Both the position numbers and the translations under genes were made by a program. The notes beneath the pieces were generated by a model. The model saw only the letters and a list, made by a program, of their open reading frames with translations. It did no database searches and was not told where the DNA came from. A DNA stretch of 41,624 nucleotides from a virus. Where the stretch lies: positions 1 through 41,624 of IMG/VR virus record IMGVR_UViG_3300025073_000341, one strand, 5' to 3'. This document shows positions 1 through 6,004 of the stretch, piece after piece (position 1 is the stretch's first letter; the number at the start of each line of letters is the position of its first letter).

Positions 1-153
1 ATGTGGACACGGGGACAGACACGCCATCCGAAGGTCAGGGCGATGTCCTCGGCGAGCTTGAAGCCCACGATCTGCGAGTCCCTCGTCACGCCTTCCGGCA
101 TGATGAGAACCCGGTCGTTGGGCATTCCGCTCTCTTGGACGATCTTCTGAATC
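1..153. repeat. Terminal direct repeat, left copy
   Basis: Bases 1-153 recur at 41472-41624 with one difference, T at 27 against C at 41498. The repeat lies inside queE and the difference changes only the third base of a glycine codon (GGA/GGG). This is what a circular or circularly permuted genome gives when a contig is read past its own start. A true short terminal repeat is possible but less likely, because it would cut a gene. Confidence 0.9.
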
Positions 154-716
154 TCGGCGACGCAGTTTGCGCCTGAAAGAACGAACTTGAACACGCTCCC
201 CGGATGGGAAACGATGCGCTTGAGGGCGGGCAGGCGGAAGCGGAGAATCTCCTCGTTCCCGCTGTTGGCGAGCTTCGGGGAGCAGTTGATCCGATCCACG
301 AGGGCGAAGGTCTCGTCCTCAAGCACGATGGTGCCGTTGGTTTCGACCTCGAACGTGAAGCCCAACGTCTTGAGAGGCCAGAGGGCGGCAACGAGTGCCT
401 TCTGCTGGAGCATCGGCTCGCCCCCGGTCAGGACGATGTTCTTGACGTGGCTTGCCCTCGCCTCGTCCAACACCTCCCGCCGGAAGTCCTCGATCCCGAC
501 TTCCCTCATTTCCTCCCCACGCTTCACCTTCGGGAAATTGAAGTCCCCCTCGTTCTTGAACTTGGTTCCCTCGAAGTTCCACGTGAAGAAGCTGTCGCAC
601 CAGCCGCAGTGCAGGTTGCACCCGGACAGGCGCACGAACAGGGAAGGCACGCCGGTCGTCGGGCCTTCTCCCTGCGGTGCGGGGTAGATTTCGCAGACAC
701 GCATGGCTGACTCCAT
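1..716 (-). CDS. queE: 7-carboxy-7-deazaguanine synthase QueE (5' part; gene crosses the circle junction)
   Basis: Radical SAM enzyme that converts 6-carboxy-tetrahydropterin (CPH4) to 7-carboxy-7-deazaguanine, the third step to preQ0. The N-terminus has the QGEGP substrate-loop motif, then the QueE-type cluster motif CNLHCGWCD (CX3CX2C) and the SAM-binding TGGEP. The frame runs off base 1 and continues at 41471-41441, giving about 248 residues in all, the usual QueE length. I chose the ATG at 716 because it follows T, as nearly all starts here do. The in-frame ATG at 704 has a GGAG six bases upstream and is an alternative. It lies downstream of queD and its end is 10 bp before queC, so it belongs to the preQ0 operon. 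Confidence 0.93.
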   Translation of the reverse strand, partial: MESAMRVCEIYPAPQGEGPTTGVPSLFVRLSGCNLHCGWCDSFFTWNFEGTKFKNEGDFNFPKVKRGEEMREVGIEDFRREVLDEARASHVKNIVLTGGEPMLQQKALVAALWPLKTLGFTFEVETNGTIVLEDETFALVDRINCSPKLANSGNEEILRFRLPALKRIVSHPGSVFKFVLSGANCVAEIQKIVQESGMPNDRVLIMPEGVTRDSQIVGFKLAEDIALTFGWRVCPRVH

Positions 717-807
717 AGACCTTGTTGATGGTTAACCTTCCGATGGATCGGCGTGGGCGCACAGGCCGTTAGGGACGGGAGGCGGGACACGTCGAGCCGT
801 CGGAAGG

Positions 808-824
808 CCGGACGGGTAGTCCGG
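808..824. other. Hairpin in the queD-queE spacer
   Basis: The 130-bp gap between queD and queE (717-846) contains no convincing gene. It holds a perfect six-base stem, CCGGAC/GTCCGG, around a five-base loop. No T-run follows on the leftward strand, so it is not a clear terminator. It could be a processing or attenuation site. Confidence 0.35.
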
Positions 825-846
825 TTGTCTTCCAGCTTGGGAAAGA

Positions 847-1203
847 TCAGCACTCCGATTCGGCGTAGCACTTCTCGGTCTCGTAGACACGAACCCTGAA
901 GATGCGATTGTCGGCCTCATGCAGAGTGTTCAGGATAATTTGGGAGATGCGCTCGGCGGTCGGATTCCCGTCAAACTCGGAGAAGTCGTTGAGATGGTAG
1001 TGGTCGTACTTCTTCACCACGAGGTCGTCCACGAGGGTGGAGATATCGTCGAAGTCCATCACGATTCCGTTCTCGTTCAGGTCGCCGGAAGCCCAGACGT
1101 GGAGCTTGTAGCTGTGTCCGTGGAGTCGCTGGCACTTGCCCGGATGCCACTTCAACTGATGCGATGACTCGAACGTATACCGCTTGTGAATGGATGTTTT
1201 CAT
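847..1203 (-). CDS. queD: 6-carboxy-tetrahydropterin synthase QueD
   Basis: Converts dihydroneopterin triphosphate to 6-carboxy-5,6,7,8-tetrahydropterin, the second step from GTP to preQ0. The 118-residue protein has the PTPS/QueD pattern: zinc histidines at H15 (FESSH) and H28/H30 (LHGH), a catalytic cysteine at C24, a YDHYHLND segment with the catalytic Asp/His, and a C-terminal ET-K glutamate motif. The ATG at 1203 follows CACT. It is the first gene of the leftward 7-deazaguanine operon, with a -10-like TATAAT only nine bases upstream of the ATG. It looks intact. Confidence 0.95.
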   Translation of the reverse strand: MKTSIHKRYTFESSHQLKWHPGKCQRLHGHSYKLHVWASGDLNENGIVMDFDDISTLVDDLVVKKYDHYHLNDFSEFDGNPTAERISQIILNTLHEADNRIFRVRVYETEKCYAESEC

Positions 1204-1212
1204 AGTGATGCA

Positions 1213-1241
1213 ATTATATCATTTGTTCATTGGATCAGGAA
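1213..1241 (-). promoter_or_regulatory. Candidate promoter of the 7-deazaguanine operon
   Basis: On the minus strand an exact TATAAT lies nine bases before the queD ATG. The hexamer 17 bp upstream is TTCCTG, a poor -35. CAAATG lies one base upstream of the -10, as it lies close upstream of the -10 at two other candidate promoters (2931 and 7333). The spacing predicts an mRNA starting within a few bases of the ATG, so it would be nearly leaderless. Confidence 0.45.
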
Positions 1242-1577
1242 GACCGTCTTATCCACCGTCCCACGCTCCGGCGGCTGGTAGATGATGTTGGCGACGTACT
1301 CGGGGTTGTCGTCCTCCAAGTACCCGTTGGCGACCAAGGTGTCGAGGAACGCCTTGACCGCAAAGGATGCGCTGTCCGTGTCCCGCATCCTCTTGGTATA
1401 AAACTGCGCCACGGTCAGGACGATTGGCTTGTGAAGCGGCTTCTTGACCTTCGCCTCCTTCAGGGCGACCCACACCTCCCCGCAGATTTCCTGCTTGGTA
1501 TTCCTGCGCTTCCAGTGACCCATGGCAAGGATGTCGTTGAAGGTCGGCAATAGCCGTGGAATTTCGATTCTCCACAT
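1227..1577 (-). CDS. RusA-like Holliday junction resolvase
   Basis: Predicted small endonuclease that cuts four-way DNA junctions made during replication or recombination. The 116 residues follow the RusA layout: an N-terminal P-TFN-I stretch and H21, then D66 and D68 (MRDTDS), K75, D79, and LEDDN with D89/D90. RusA uses a similar set of acidic residues and a lysine. The start at 1577 follows ATT. It would work with the ERF annealing protein and resolve DNA before packaging. The family call rests on motif spacing, not on an alignment. Confidence 0.8.
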   Translation of the reverse strand: MWRIEIPRLLPTFNDILAMGHWKRRNTKQEICGEVWVALKEAKVKKPLHKPIVLTVAQFYTKRMRDTDSASFAVKAFLDTLVANGYLEDDNPEYVANIIYQPPERGTVDKTVFLIQ

Positions 1578-1579
1578 AA

Positions 1580-1981
1580 TCAGACCTGTGAGAGCTTCTC
1601 CTCAATCAATTTGCGCTCGGAAGGCGTGAATTTCCGGCTATGCCTCTCGTAGAGCTTCACGTCGCCGCTTTGGATGATCTCGTTCATCAAAACGTTCTTG
1701 TCCGTGGGTTCCGTTTCTTCCTTGATTTCGGTTTCGGTCATGCGAGTCAACAGATCGTCGTGCGCCACCGTATCGAACAGGAACAAACGCCACTGGAGGC
1801 CGGGGAATCGGTTGAGGGCATCCTTGACCGTGAGGTTTATGGCTTCTTCGAGGGAATAGGCAAAAAGGCATCGGGTTATTTCCCGTGCCTCAATGGGTGA
1901 GATTTCAGCTCGCAAGGTGATCGCATAGACGTTCAATCCCCGCCATGACCTCTTGAGCTTGTTGATCAACTGCATCACCAT
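1580..1981 (-). CDS. Hypothetical protein, 133 aa
   Basis: Not recognised. I start at ATG 1981 (MVMQLINKL) because it follows T; the open frame goes further up but has no coding character there. The N-terminus is basic, a central helical part contains SLEEAINLTVKDALNRFPG, and the C-terminus is charged (SRKFTPSERKLIEEKL). It resembles small phage proteins whose core predicts helices around a short strand. It sits two bases upstream of the RusA-like gene in a compact leftward string and has no membrane segment or signal peptide. Confidence 0.7.
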   Translation of the reverse strand: MVMQLINKLKRSWRGLNVYAITLRAEISPIEAREITRCLFAYSLEEAINLTVKDALNRFPGLQWRLFLFDTVAHDDLLTRMTETEIKEETEPTDKNVLMNEIIQSGDVKLYERHSRKFTPSERKLIEEKLSQV

Positions 1982-2000
1982 ACAAGCCCATTTTATCGTC

Positions 2001-2270
2001 TTATTTCCTGCTTGGATAGGAGACGTACCCGCACGATCGGCACTTATATTTCGGGTCTTTGTCCCAGAGGAACATGGCCGGAAGATACAGGAGGACACCG
2101 GCAAACCACAGGACGAGGCCGACGAAGAAAAGCGGCCAGACGAAGATTCCGAGTACCGTCAGGACGAACCCGAAGGCGGCGATGACTTGGAACGCCGCAA
2201 CGAGGGGATTCCCGCTGATTTGTCGGCGGAGCTTGAATCCGTGGCAATTTGAGCATTGAATCTGTTTCAT
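2001..2270 (-). CDS. Small zinc-ribbon membrane protein
   Basis: This 89-residue protein has an N-terminal CSNC and a C-terminal CRSC that together could bind one zinc. Between them, at about residues 26-68, lie two hydrophobic stretches (VIAAFGFVLTVLGIFVWPLFF and VGLVLWFAGVLLYLPAMFLW type) that should form a membrane hairpin. Both cysteine pairs would then lie on the same, probably cytoplasmic, side. Function unknown. The start at 2270 follows GAT and the gene is one base from its upstream neighbour. Confidence 0.75.
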   Translation of the reverse strand: MKQIQCSNCHGFKLRRQISGNPLVAAFQVIAAFGFVLTVLGIFVWPLFFVGLVLWFAGVLLYLPAMFLWDKDPKYKCRSCGYVSYPSRK

Positions 2271-2271
2271 A

Positions 2272-2517
2272 TCAGACGATGACCTTTTCGTCGCTCGACC
2301 CAGTGGCGACTCCGATGTCCTCAACGCCTAGCGCACGTTCACGCTTTGCGATGATGACGTTGATGACGTTGGCGTAGGCAACCTGACCCCTCCTCACCTC
2401 GTCCCACTCGGTCTTGGGAAAGACGCTCACGATCTCCCATCCTGCACTCGCAAGGTTGTTGAGCTCATTCAGGAGCGTCTGCGAGGTCACGAGCACGGTG
2501 TATTCGTACTTTGGCAT
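2272..2517 (-). CDS. DUF4177-like small protein
   Basis: This 81-residue protein starts MPKYEYTVL and has the LLNELNNLASAGWEIVSVF motif that marks DUF4177-type proteins, a small alpha/beta fold of unknown role in many phages and bacteria. I start at 2517, where CCT precedes the ATG; the frame extends upstream without a better start. The C-terminus is acidic. It probably shares a leftward transcript with the genes around it. Confidence 0.7.
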   Translation of the reverse strand: MPKYEYTVLVTSQTLLNELNNLASAGWEIVSVFPKTEWDEVRRGQVAYANVINVIIAKRERALGVEDIGVATGSSDEKVIV

Positions 2518-2527
2518 AGGTCTTGGA

Positions 2528-2659
2528 TTAAGAATTTTTCCTGACGAATTCCTCCATCGACTCACGGACGAAGTCGGCTACGGTCTTGCCATGCAAAAGC
2601 AACAGGGATCGGAACTTGGCGTACTTACTTTTTGGTAGCCAAACTCCCACCCTTTGCAT
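2528..2659 (-). CDS. Small ribbon-helix-helix-like protein, 43 aa
   Basis: A short frame that overlaps the end of the upstream gene by 35 bases. It reads as a single ribbon-helix-helix unit: a strand (RVGVWLP), a helix (SKYAKFRSLLLLHG), a turn with KTV, and a second helix (ADFVRESMEEFVRKN). This is the CopG/Arc pattern of dimeric DNA-binding repressors. Its ATG at 2659 follows A, unlike most starts here, so translation may be coupled to the gene upstream. It is the only obvious small repressor-like protein in the leftward early block. Confidence 0.55.
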   Translation of the reverse strand: MQRVGVWLPKSKYAKFRSLLLLHGKTVADFVRESMEEFVRKNS

Positions 2660-2924
2660 TTCGTTCGGCTTCTTCTCTTGCTTTTTGAGCTTCATATTTT
2701 ATCCACATTTGGTCTTCCTCGGTTCCGAAGTCAACCTCGCCGCAAACTTGGATTTTCCTCTTGAGGAAGTCCACCCGCACCACCGTGCGCTTTGCGGCCT
2801 TTAGAACCACGTCCTCGGTCATCGCCCTTGAAGCCGTCTCAAAAAACTTGTAGAGGGAAACGCTCCACCAGACGATGCCGGTCATGGCGAGAAGGCCGAA
2901 GATTATTTCTTTGATTGCCTCCAT
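2625..2924 (-). CDS. Membrane-anchored hypothetical protein, 99 aa
   Basis: One N-terminal membrane segment (residues about 5-25, IIFGLLAMTGIVWWSVSLY) is followed by a soluble, charged domain with a helical Lys/Glu-rich tail. Function not recognised. The ATG at 2924 lies six bases after a TATATT -10 element, so the mRNA may begin at the ATG itself. Its end overlaps the start of the small ribbon-helix-helix frame. Confidence 0.7.
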   Translation of the reverse strand: MEAIKEIIFGLLAMTGIVWWSVSLYKFFETASRAMTEDVVLKAAKRTVVRVDFLKRKIQVCGEVDFGTEEDQMWIKYEAQKAREEAERNAKGGSLATKK

Positions 2925-2928
2925 ATTC

Positions 2929-3315
2929 TCAATATAACACATTTGTATCATTTGGACAAGAGATGCCGACGTAGCCGATTTCCATCTGTATGACCAATGG
3001 GAGAAAGCGGTAGTAGTACTGCTCCCATTCGTAGGACGTATGCACCGCCTCCTTGCCCGTCCGGTGATGCTCGGCGCACAGGGGAACTGCGTTCCAATCC
3101 TCCTGTGCGTACTCCGGCCATTTCCCACGGCTCAAGATATGCGAGTATTCGACCTGTGGATAACTTTCTCGGCGACCGTCAAACACCACCGGCGACTGAA
3201 TCCCGCACCTCGGATGCTGGCATCTTCCCTCGAACCTCTCCATCACCGACAGATAGGTCTGGTGCGGAATAGCCCGTTGATACTGCTTCTGCGGTCGGCT
3301 TTTCTTGAGGGGCAT
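2929..3315 (-). CDS. HNH endonuclease-like protein
   Basis: A 128-residue protein with the HNH fold order: CQHPRC (C32, C37), then YSHILSRG with the first His at H59, WNAVPLC (N75, C80), and EHHRTGKEAVH with H83/H84 and H92. HNH enzymes nick or cut DNA with one metal. I start at 3315 (MPLKKSRPQ), which overlaps the peptide deformylase gene by 137 bases. The ATG follows GAGAGG, one of the few starts with a possible Shine-Dalgarno and without T before it. It could be a packaging-associated or homing nuclease; it is not adjacent to terminase. Confidence 0.75.
   Translation of the reverse strand: MPLKKSRPQKQYQRAIPHQTYLSVMERFEGRCQHPRCGIQSPVVFDGRRESYPQVEYSHILSRGKWPEYAQEDWNAVPLCAEHHRTGKEAVHTSYEWEQYYYRFLPLVIQMEIGYVGISCPNDTNVLY
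2931..2959 (-). promoter_or_regulatory. Leftward promoter with CAAATG elements
   Basis: Minus strand: TTGTCC (4/6), a 17-bp spacer, then TATATT (5/6), six bases before the ATG at 2924. The spacer carries two CAAATG copies. It lies in the tail of the HNH gene, so it re-initiates transcription for the small genes toward 1227. The predicted transcript is leaderless. Confidence 0.5.
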
Positions 3316-3874
3316 CCTCTCCGGTATCGTTCGGCTTGAGGGAGGGGACGGTTTGTCCCCCCGCTTTCGTGGATTCTTCACGTTGGGCGAGGATAAGCTC
3401 GCAGGTTTTTTCCCAGAGTTCTTTGTCTTCATAAACGTATTTTCCATCAAGATGTTCGGTCTCGTGCTGGAACACTTGGGCATCCCGTCCCGAAAGGTTC
3501 TGACGCTGTACTTCCCCGAGCTTCCCGTCCTCAAGCACTTGGAACTCAACCTCGCATTTGTGCGAGCGCATGACATCGACGGGTCGGCTGAACGGAAACG
3601 TCATGCATCCCTCGGTTCGCTTCACCGGAACCTGCGTCTTTCGGATAATTTTCGGATTGCAGACGATCAGGTTCTCGTGCGTCACGAAGAAACGGAGAGG
3701 GTCTTGATCGTCCACCTGCGGATGGGCGATGGCGAATGCGCCCGGATTGACCCCGTATTTCCGATGGCACATCGCACGCATGACCTCCGCATATTCCTTG
3801 ACACGCTCGATGTCGGCATCAGTCACGTCACGGCTGATCTTTCGGTGTGGCAAAACGTAGTAGTAGTTCGGCAT
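3179..3874 (-). CDS. def: Peptide deformylase with C-terminal extension
   Basis: Removes the formyl group from the N-terminal formyl-methionine of new proteins. All three motifs are visible in the 231-residue protein: motif 1 as GAFAIAHPQ (45-53; usual form GxGLAAxQ), motif 2 EGC (88-90, metal Cys) and motif 3 HETEH (137-141, metal histidines and catalytic Glu). About 70 extra residues, rich in Pro, Glu and Ser, follow the catalytic domain and overlap the HNH gene. The ATG at 3874 follows ATT. Several phages carry a deformylase; here it sits in a genome that also has an initiator-like tRNA. Confidence 0.92.
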   Translation of the reverse strand: MPNYYYVLPHRKISRDVTDADIERVKEYAEVMRAMCHRKYGVNPGAFAIAHPQVDDQDPLRFFVTHENLIVCNPKIIRKTQVPVKRTEGCMTFPFSRPVDVMRSHKCEVEFQVLEDGKLGEVQRQNLSGRDAQVFQHETEHLDGKYVYEDKELWEKTCELILAQREESTKAGGQTVPSLKPNDTGEDAPQEKPTAEAVSTGYSAPDLSVGDGEVRGKMPASEVRDSVAGGV

Positions 3875-3882
3875 AATTTTTT

Positions 3883-4209
3883 TTAAGAAAACTCGCAGTC
3901 AAGGAATCGATACTCGCCGATCATGAAATGGACGTTGTACTCCGCATCCTTCTCACGGGAGAAGGCGAGATGCTTCTGGTTCTCCCGAACCTCCTCCCAG
4001 AAGTCCTTGAACGGAATGTCCCGCATCTCCTCGTCCATGATCCGCTTGCCCTTGAGCCACCGCTTGAGTTCGACGACGTTCTTGTAAAACTGCCCGCCGT
4101 TGTAGGCGAAGGTGAACGACCACCCGCAGGACTGCTTGCCGAGATGGATGCGGCTTTGCCGATTGCAATGCTCGCACTCGTCGAAGATCACATAGTAGTT
4201 CATGCCCAT
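3883..4209 (-). CDS. Hypothetical protein, 108 aa
   Basis: Begins MGMNYYVIFDECEHCNRQSRIHLGK, with a CEHC pair and a nearby His and Cys that suggest a small zinc site. A central aromatic WSFTFAYNGG stretch is followed by a helical, charged C-terminal half. Similar small proteins occur widely in phages, but I cannot name a function. The start at 4209 follows AAT, two bases after the upstream gene ends. Confidence 0.7.
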   Translation of the reverse strand: MGMNYYVIFDECEHCNRQSRIHLGKQSCGWSFTFAYNGGQFYKNVVELKRWLKGKRIMDEEMRDIPFKDFWEEVRENQKHLAFSREKDAEYNVHFMIGEYRFLDCEFS

Positions 4210-4210
4210 A

Positions 4211-4639
4211 TTAGCGGTTTTGGTATTGCGCCGTCGCAACCTCCCGGTGCATCGCACGGAGCTGAACTTGTATGGCGGTGATAAGCGTCTCCATGGCGTT
4301 GAGCACGCCCCGCAGGTTCTCGTAGTCACGCTTGGCTTCGAGCATCTCCTTGCAGTTGAATTCCGTCTCGACCTTAGAAAGACACTTGGCATCGTCGCAC
4401 GTCCGGCCTTCCTCACGGTAGGCGAGGAATCGTTCGCACTCCTTGTTCTTGGTCGCCAGCTCGTGCGTGAGATATCGCTGGTTCGCATCGGCGACGAGCG
4501 AGGCGACGTTCGACTGGTACACGGCGAGCTTGCCCTGTGCGGACAGGAGCAACGCCTCGGAATGATCGCTCCACTTTCCGTCTTGGAGCTTTCCGATGAT
4601 GGCGTTGATCTCGTTGAGAATGGCTGTTGAATCAATCAT
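4211..4639 (-). CDS. Helical hypothetical protein, 142 aa
   Basis: Almost entirely predicted alpha-helix: two long amphipathic stretches (residues about 5-70 and 90-140) separated by a short cysteine-bearing loop (CDDAKC). This suggests a helical bundle or coiled coil. Function unknown. The ATG at 4639 follows AAT and overlaps the end of the upstream gene by eight bases, so the two are probably translated together. Confidence 0.7.
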   Translation of the reverse strand: MIDSTAILNEINAIIGKLQDGKWSDHSEALLLSAQGKLAVYQSNVASLVADANQRYLTHELATKNKECERFLAYREEGRTCDDAKCLSKVETEFNCKEMLEAKRDYENLRGVLNAMETLITAIQVQLRAMHREVATAQYQNR

Positions 4640-5066
4640 ATTGCTTTGGTTCGGGATTCTTCGCACGGTACTCGTCGAGGCAGGCGCACGGGTGGCATCG
4701 GTCTGCGTCGTACACCGTGCCGTCTTGGCACTTCCCGCAGTCCTTGATGGCGGCATCCATGCCATCCCGCCACCGCCTCCACTCCGCCAAGACGCAGGCG
4801 CACTTGTCGTTCCGGTCGTGCCACTTGCCGCCACGGCACGACCATTGCCCGTTCTTGCGCCGCTTCATGTCCTCCATGTCCTGCGCCGTGAACACGCCCA
4901 CGATGTCGGCACGGTTCATCAGCCGCCCGTCGAAGCTGATGAACTGCGGCGGCTCCTTGCCGGTCAGGAGCCCGACGAGGGCGTTTGCACGTTCCCGCTC
5001 GACCCACACCTCCACGCCGTTGCGCATGGAGACGCAGGCAAGATTGACCGAAAGTTCGTTTGGCAT
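4632..5066 (-). CDS. Cysteine-rich hypothetical protein, 144 aa
   Basis: The N-terminal half has strands with a conserved-looking W-ERERANALVGLL stretch. The C-terminal half is cysteine-rich (C-GGKWHDRNDKCAC, then CGKC and CHPCAC), probably one or two zinc sites, possibly for nucleic acid. It follows the initiator-like gene by two bases and ends over the start of the next gene. The ATG at 5066 follows ATT. I cannot assign a family. Confidence 0.7.
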   Translation of the reverse strand: MPNELSVNLACVSMRNGVEVWVERERANALVGLLTGKEPPQFISFDGRLMNRADIVGVFTAQDMEDMKRRKNGQWSCRGGKWHDRNDKCACVLAEWRRWRDGMDAAIKDCGKCQDGTVYDADRCHPCACLDEYRAKNPEPKQYD

Positions 5067-5068
5067 AA

Positions 5069-5839
5069 TCAGATGGTCGCCACGAGGGACGGCTTGTTAT
5101 CCTTGCGGGACTTGTAGGCGATCAGCTTCCCGAGCTTGGTCTGCAGTTCGTAGGGCGAGGTGATGACCGGGGCGTATTGCTCCCCGTTCACGCTTGCGGC
5201 GTACTCGATCATCGCCATGACCTTTTCGAGGCCGAACTTGCAGACGAGGAAGGCGGCGGCCTTGCGCTCGGTCTTGTTCCCGAAGTTGATCCCCGGATTT
5301 ACCGACTCACGGAAGGCGTTGAGGACGGAGACGGTATCGTCGTTCGAAATTGTTTCACGTGAAACAACCTGACAATCAGACCCAAGTCCGACCACGTTAC
5401 CCGGCTTTTGCCCCGTATCTTCAGATACGGAATCAATCTTACTCTTTTCTTCAATCTTACTTACTGTATCCGTCTTACTTATGGTACGGATTTTCCCAAC
5501 TTGGCTTTTTCCCAACTTCGGATTTTCCGGATCAGGCACGGCCAAATCCGGTTTTTCCGTATCAGGCGCAAAAGAGAGCATATAAGCGACACGCCCGGAA
5601 CTCTGCTTGGTACGGGTTAGGTACTCAAAACTCTCCAGTTCCTTCAACCCTTCCAGCACGGCATCCCTGCCGTCGGCATGATCCTGCATGATGCGCCTGA
5701 ACGAGAAATCGTACCCGTCCGGCTTGCTGTACAGGTAGGCGAAAAGGCCTTTTGCCTTCATCGAGAGACGCTTGTCGTTGAGGACGACGTTCGCAACCTG
5801 CGTGAACGGGACACCTTGGTGGGAGATGGCTTGGCGCAT
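5069..5839 (-). CDS. Winged-helix replication-initiator-like protein
   Basis: Residues about 12-80 form a winged-helix DNA-binding domain of the phage replisome-organiser type (VANVVLNDKRLSMKAKGLFA, then RDAVLEGLKELESFEYLTR). A low-complexity linker (about 92-165) rich in Ser, Lys and Asp follows, then a helical C-terminal domain (170-245). Total 256 residues. In lambda O-type initiators the linker DNA is the origin; here the linker DNA holds repeats, a palindrome and a parS site. The start at 5839 follows CCT; the longer open frame begins upstream without support. It is the first gene of the leftward block. No helicase or polymerase gene is present, so it would recruit host enzymes. Confidence 0.65.
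   Translation of the reverse strand: MRQAISHQGVPFTQVANVVLNDKRLSMKAKGLFAYLYSKPDGYDFSFRRIMQDHADGRDAVLEGLKELESFEYLTRTKQSSGRVAYMLSFAPDTEKPDLAVPDPENPKLGKSQVGKIRTISKTDTVSKIEEKSKIDSVSEDTGQKPGNVVGLGSDCQVVSRETISNDDTVSVLNAFRESVNPGINFGNKTERKAAAFLVCKFGLEKVMAMIEYAASVNGEQYAPVITSPYELQTKLGKLIAYKSRKDNKPSLVATI
5350..5367. promoter_or_regulatory. parS: parS-like site, exact match to the bacterial chromosomal consensus
   Basis: Bases 5351-5366 read TGTTTCACGTGAAACA, the universal ParB-binding parS palindrome of bacterial chromosomes, with one further paired base on each side. A 16-base match is not expected by chance in 41 kb. It codes for part of VSRETI in the linker of the initiator-like protein. Host ParB would be expected to load here. 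The phage's own ParB-like protein lacks an evident helix-turn-helix, so it is not the obvious partner. Confidence 0.85.
5413..5567. other. Candidate replication origin: palindrome and iteron-like repeats
   Basis: Inside the initiator-like gene, in order: an 18-base inverted repeat at 5413-5430 (CCGTATCT, two bases, AGATACGG); three copies of a TCTTACT-centred repeat starting at 5433, 5451 and 5470, spaced 18-19 bp, in a T-rich stretch; TTTTCCCAACTT at 5491 and again at 5507; and GG(A/T)TTTTCCG(G/T)ATCAGGC at 5520 and 5550. The nature and position resemble lambda-type origins inside gene O. The protein linker is itself repetitive, which could explain part of this. Confidence 0.5.
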
Positions 5840-5844
5840 AGGGC

Positions 5845-5873
5845 TTGACGTTTTAATTTCTAAAGGATACAGT
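5845..5873 (+). promoter_or_regulatory. Rightward promoter P1
   Basis: TTGACG (5/6), exactly 17 bp, then TACAGT (4/6). It lies just upstream of the leftward initiator-like gene and points away from it. A transcript starting near 5880 would meet the hairpin at 5902-5923 after only about 50 bases. Confidence 0.5.
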
Positions 5874-5879
5874 GCAAGC

Positions 5880-5930
5880 GCATAGGCACTTGACACGCAC
5901 AGGCCGGGGCATCATTCCCGGCCTTTGTGT
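5880..5930 (+). ncRNA. Candidate short RNA between P1 and a terminator-like hairpin
   Basis: Promoter P1 and the hairpin at 5902-5923 bracket about 50 bases with no usable reading frame. This could be a small stable RNA or an attenuated leader that limits read-through into the rightward genes. The call is inference from the order promoter, short spacer, hairpin, next promoter. Confidence 0.35.
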
Positions 5931-5932
5931 TT
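5898..5932 (+). terminator. Intrinsic terminator-like hairpin
   Basis: GGCCGGG (5902-5908), an eight-base loop, CCCGGCC (5917-5923), then TTTGTGTTT. CACA/TGTG can extend the base. The T-tract is interrupted, so efficiency is uncertain. Its tail overlaps the -35 of the next promoter. Confidence 0.55.
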
Positions 5933-5959
5933 ACAATACTATCATGTTGTGGATATAAT
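5930..5959 (+). promoter_or_regulatory. Rightward promoter P2
   Basis: TTTACA (5/6), 18 bp, TATAAT (6/6). The expected start near 5966 gives a leader of about 40 bases to the ATG at 6005, without a Shine-Dalgarno in place. Confidence 0.65.
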
Positions 5960-6004
5960 GAAAAGGTAAAACCATGCACAGCCGAATTACTAACGAAAAC
6001 CCAT

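Noticed and set aside
575-590. Second parS-like site in queE
   Set aside because: It shares the CACGTG core but differs from the consensus at four of 16 positions.
717-846. preQ1-type riboswitch before queE or queD
   Set aside because: The spacer has one hairpin but no recognisable aptamer, A-rich tail or expression platform; queD has almost no leader.
5433-5480. Regularly spaced repeats as a CRISPR array
   Set aside because: Repeats are only 7-11 bases, lie inside a coding gene, and there are no cas genes.
5890-5895. TTGACA as a further promoter
   Set aside because: The hexamer 17 bp downstream is CATTCC, not a -10 box, and it lies in the terminator hairpin.
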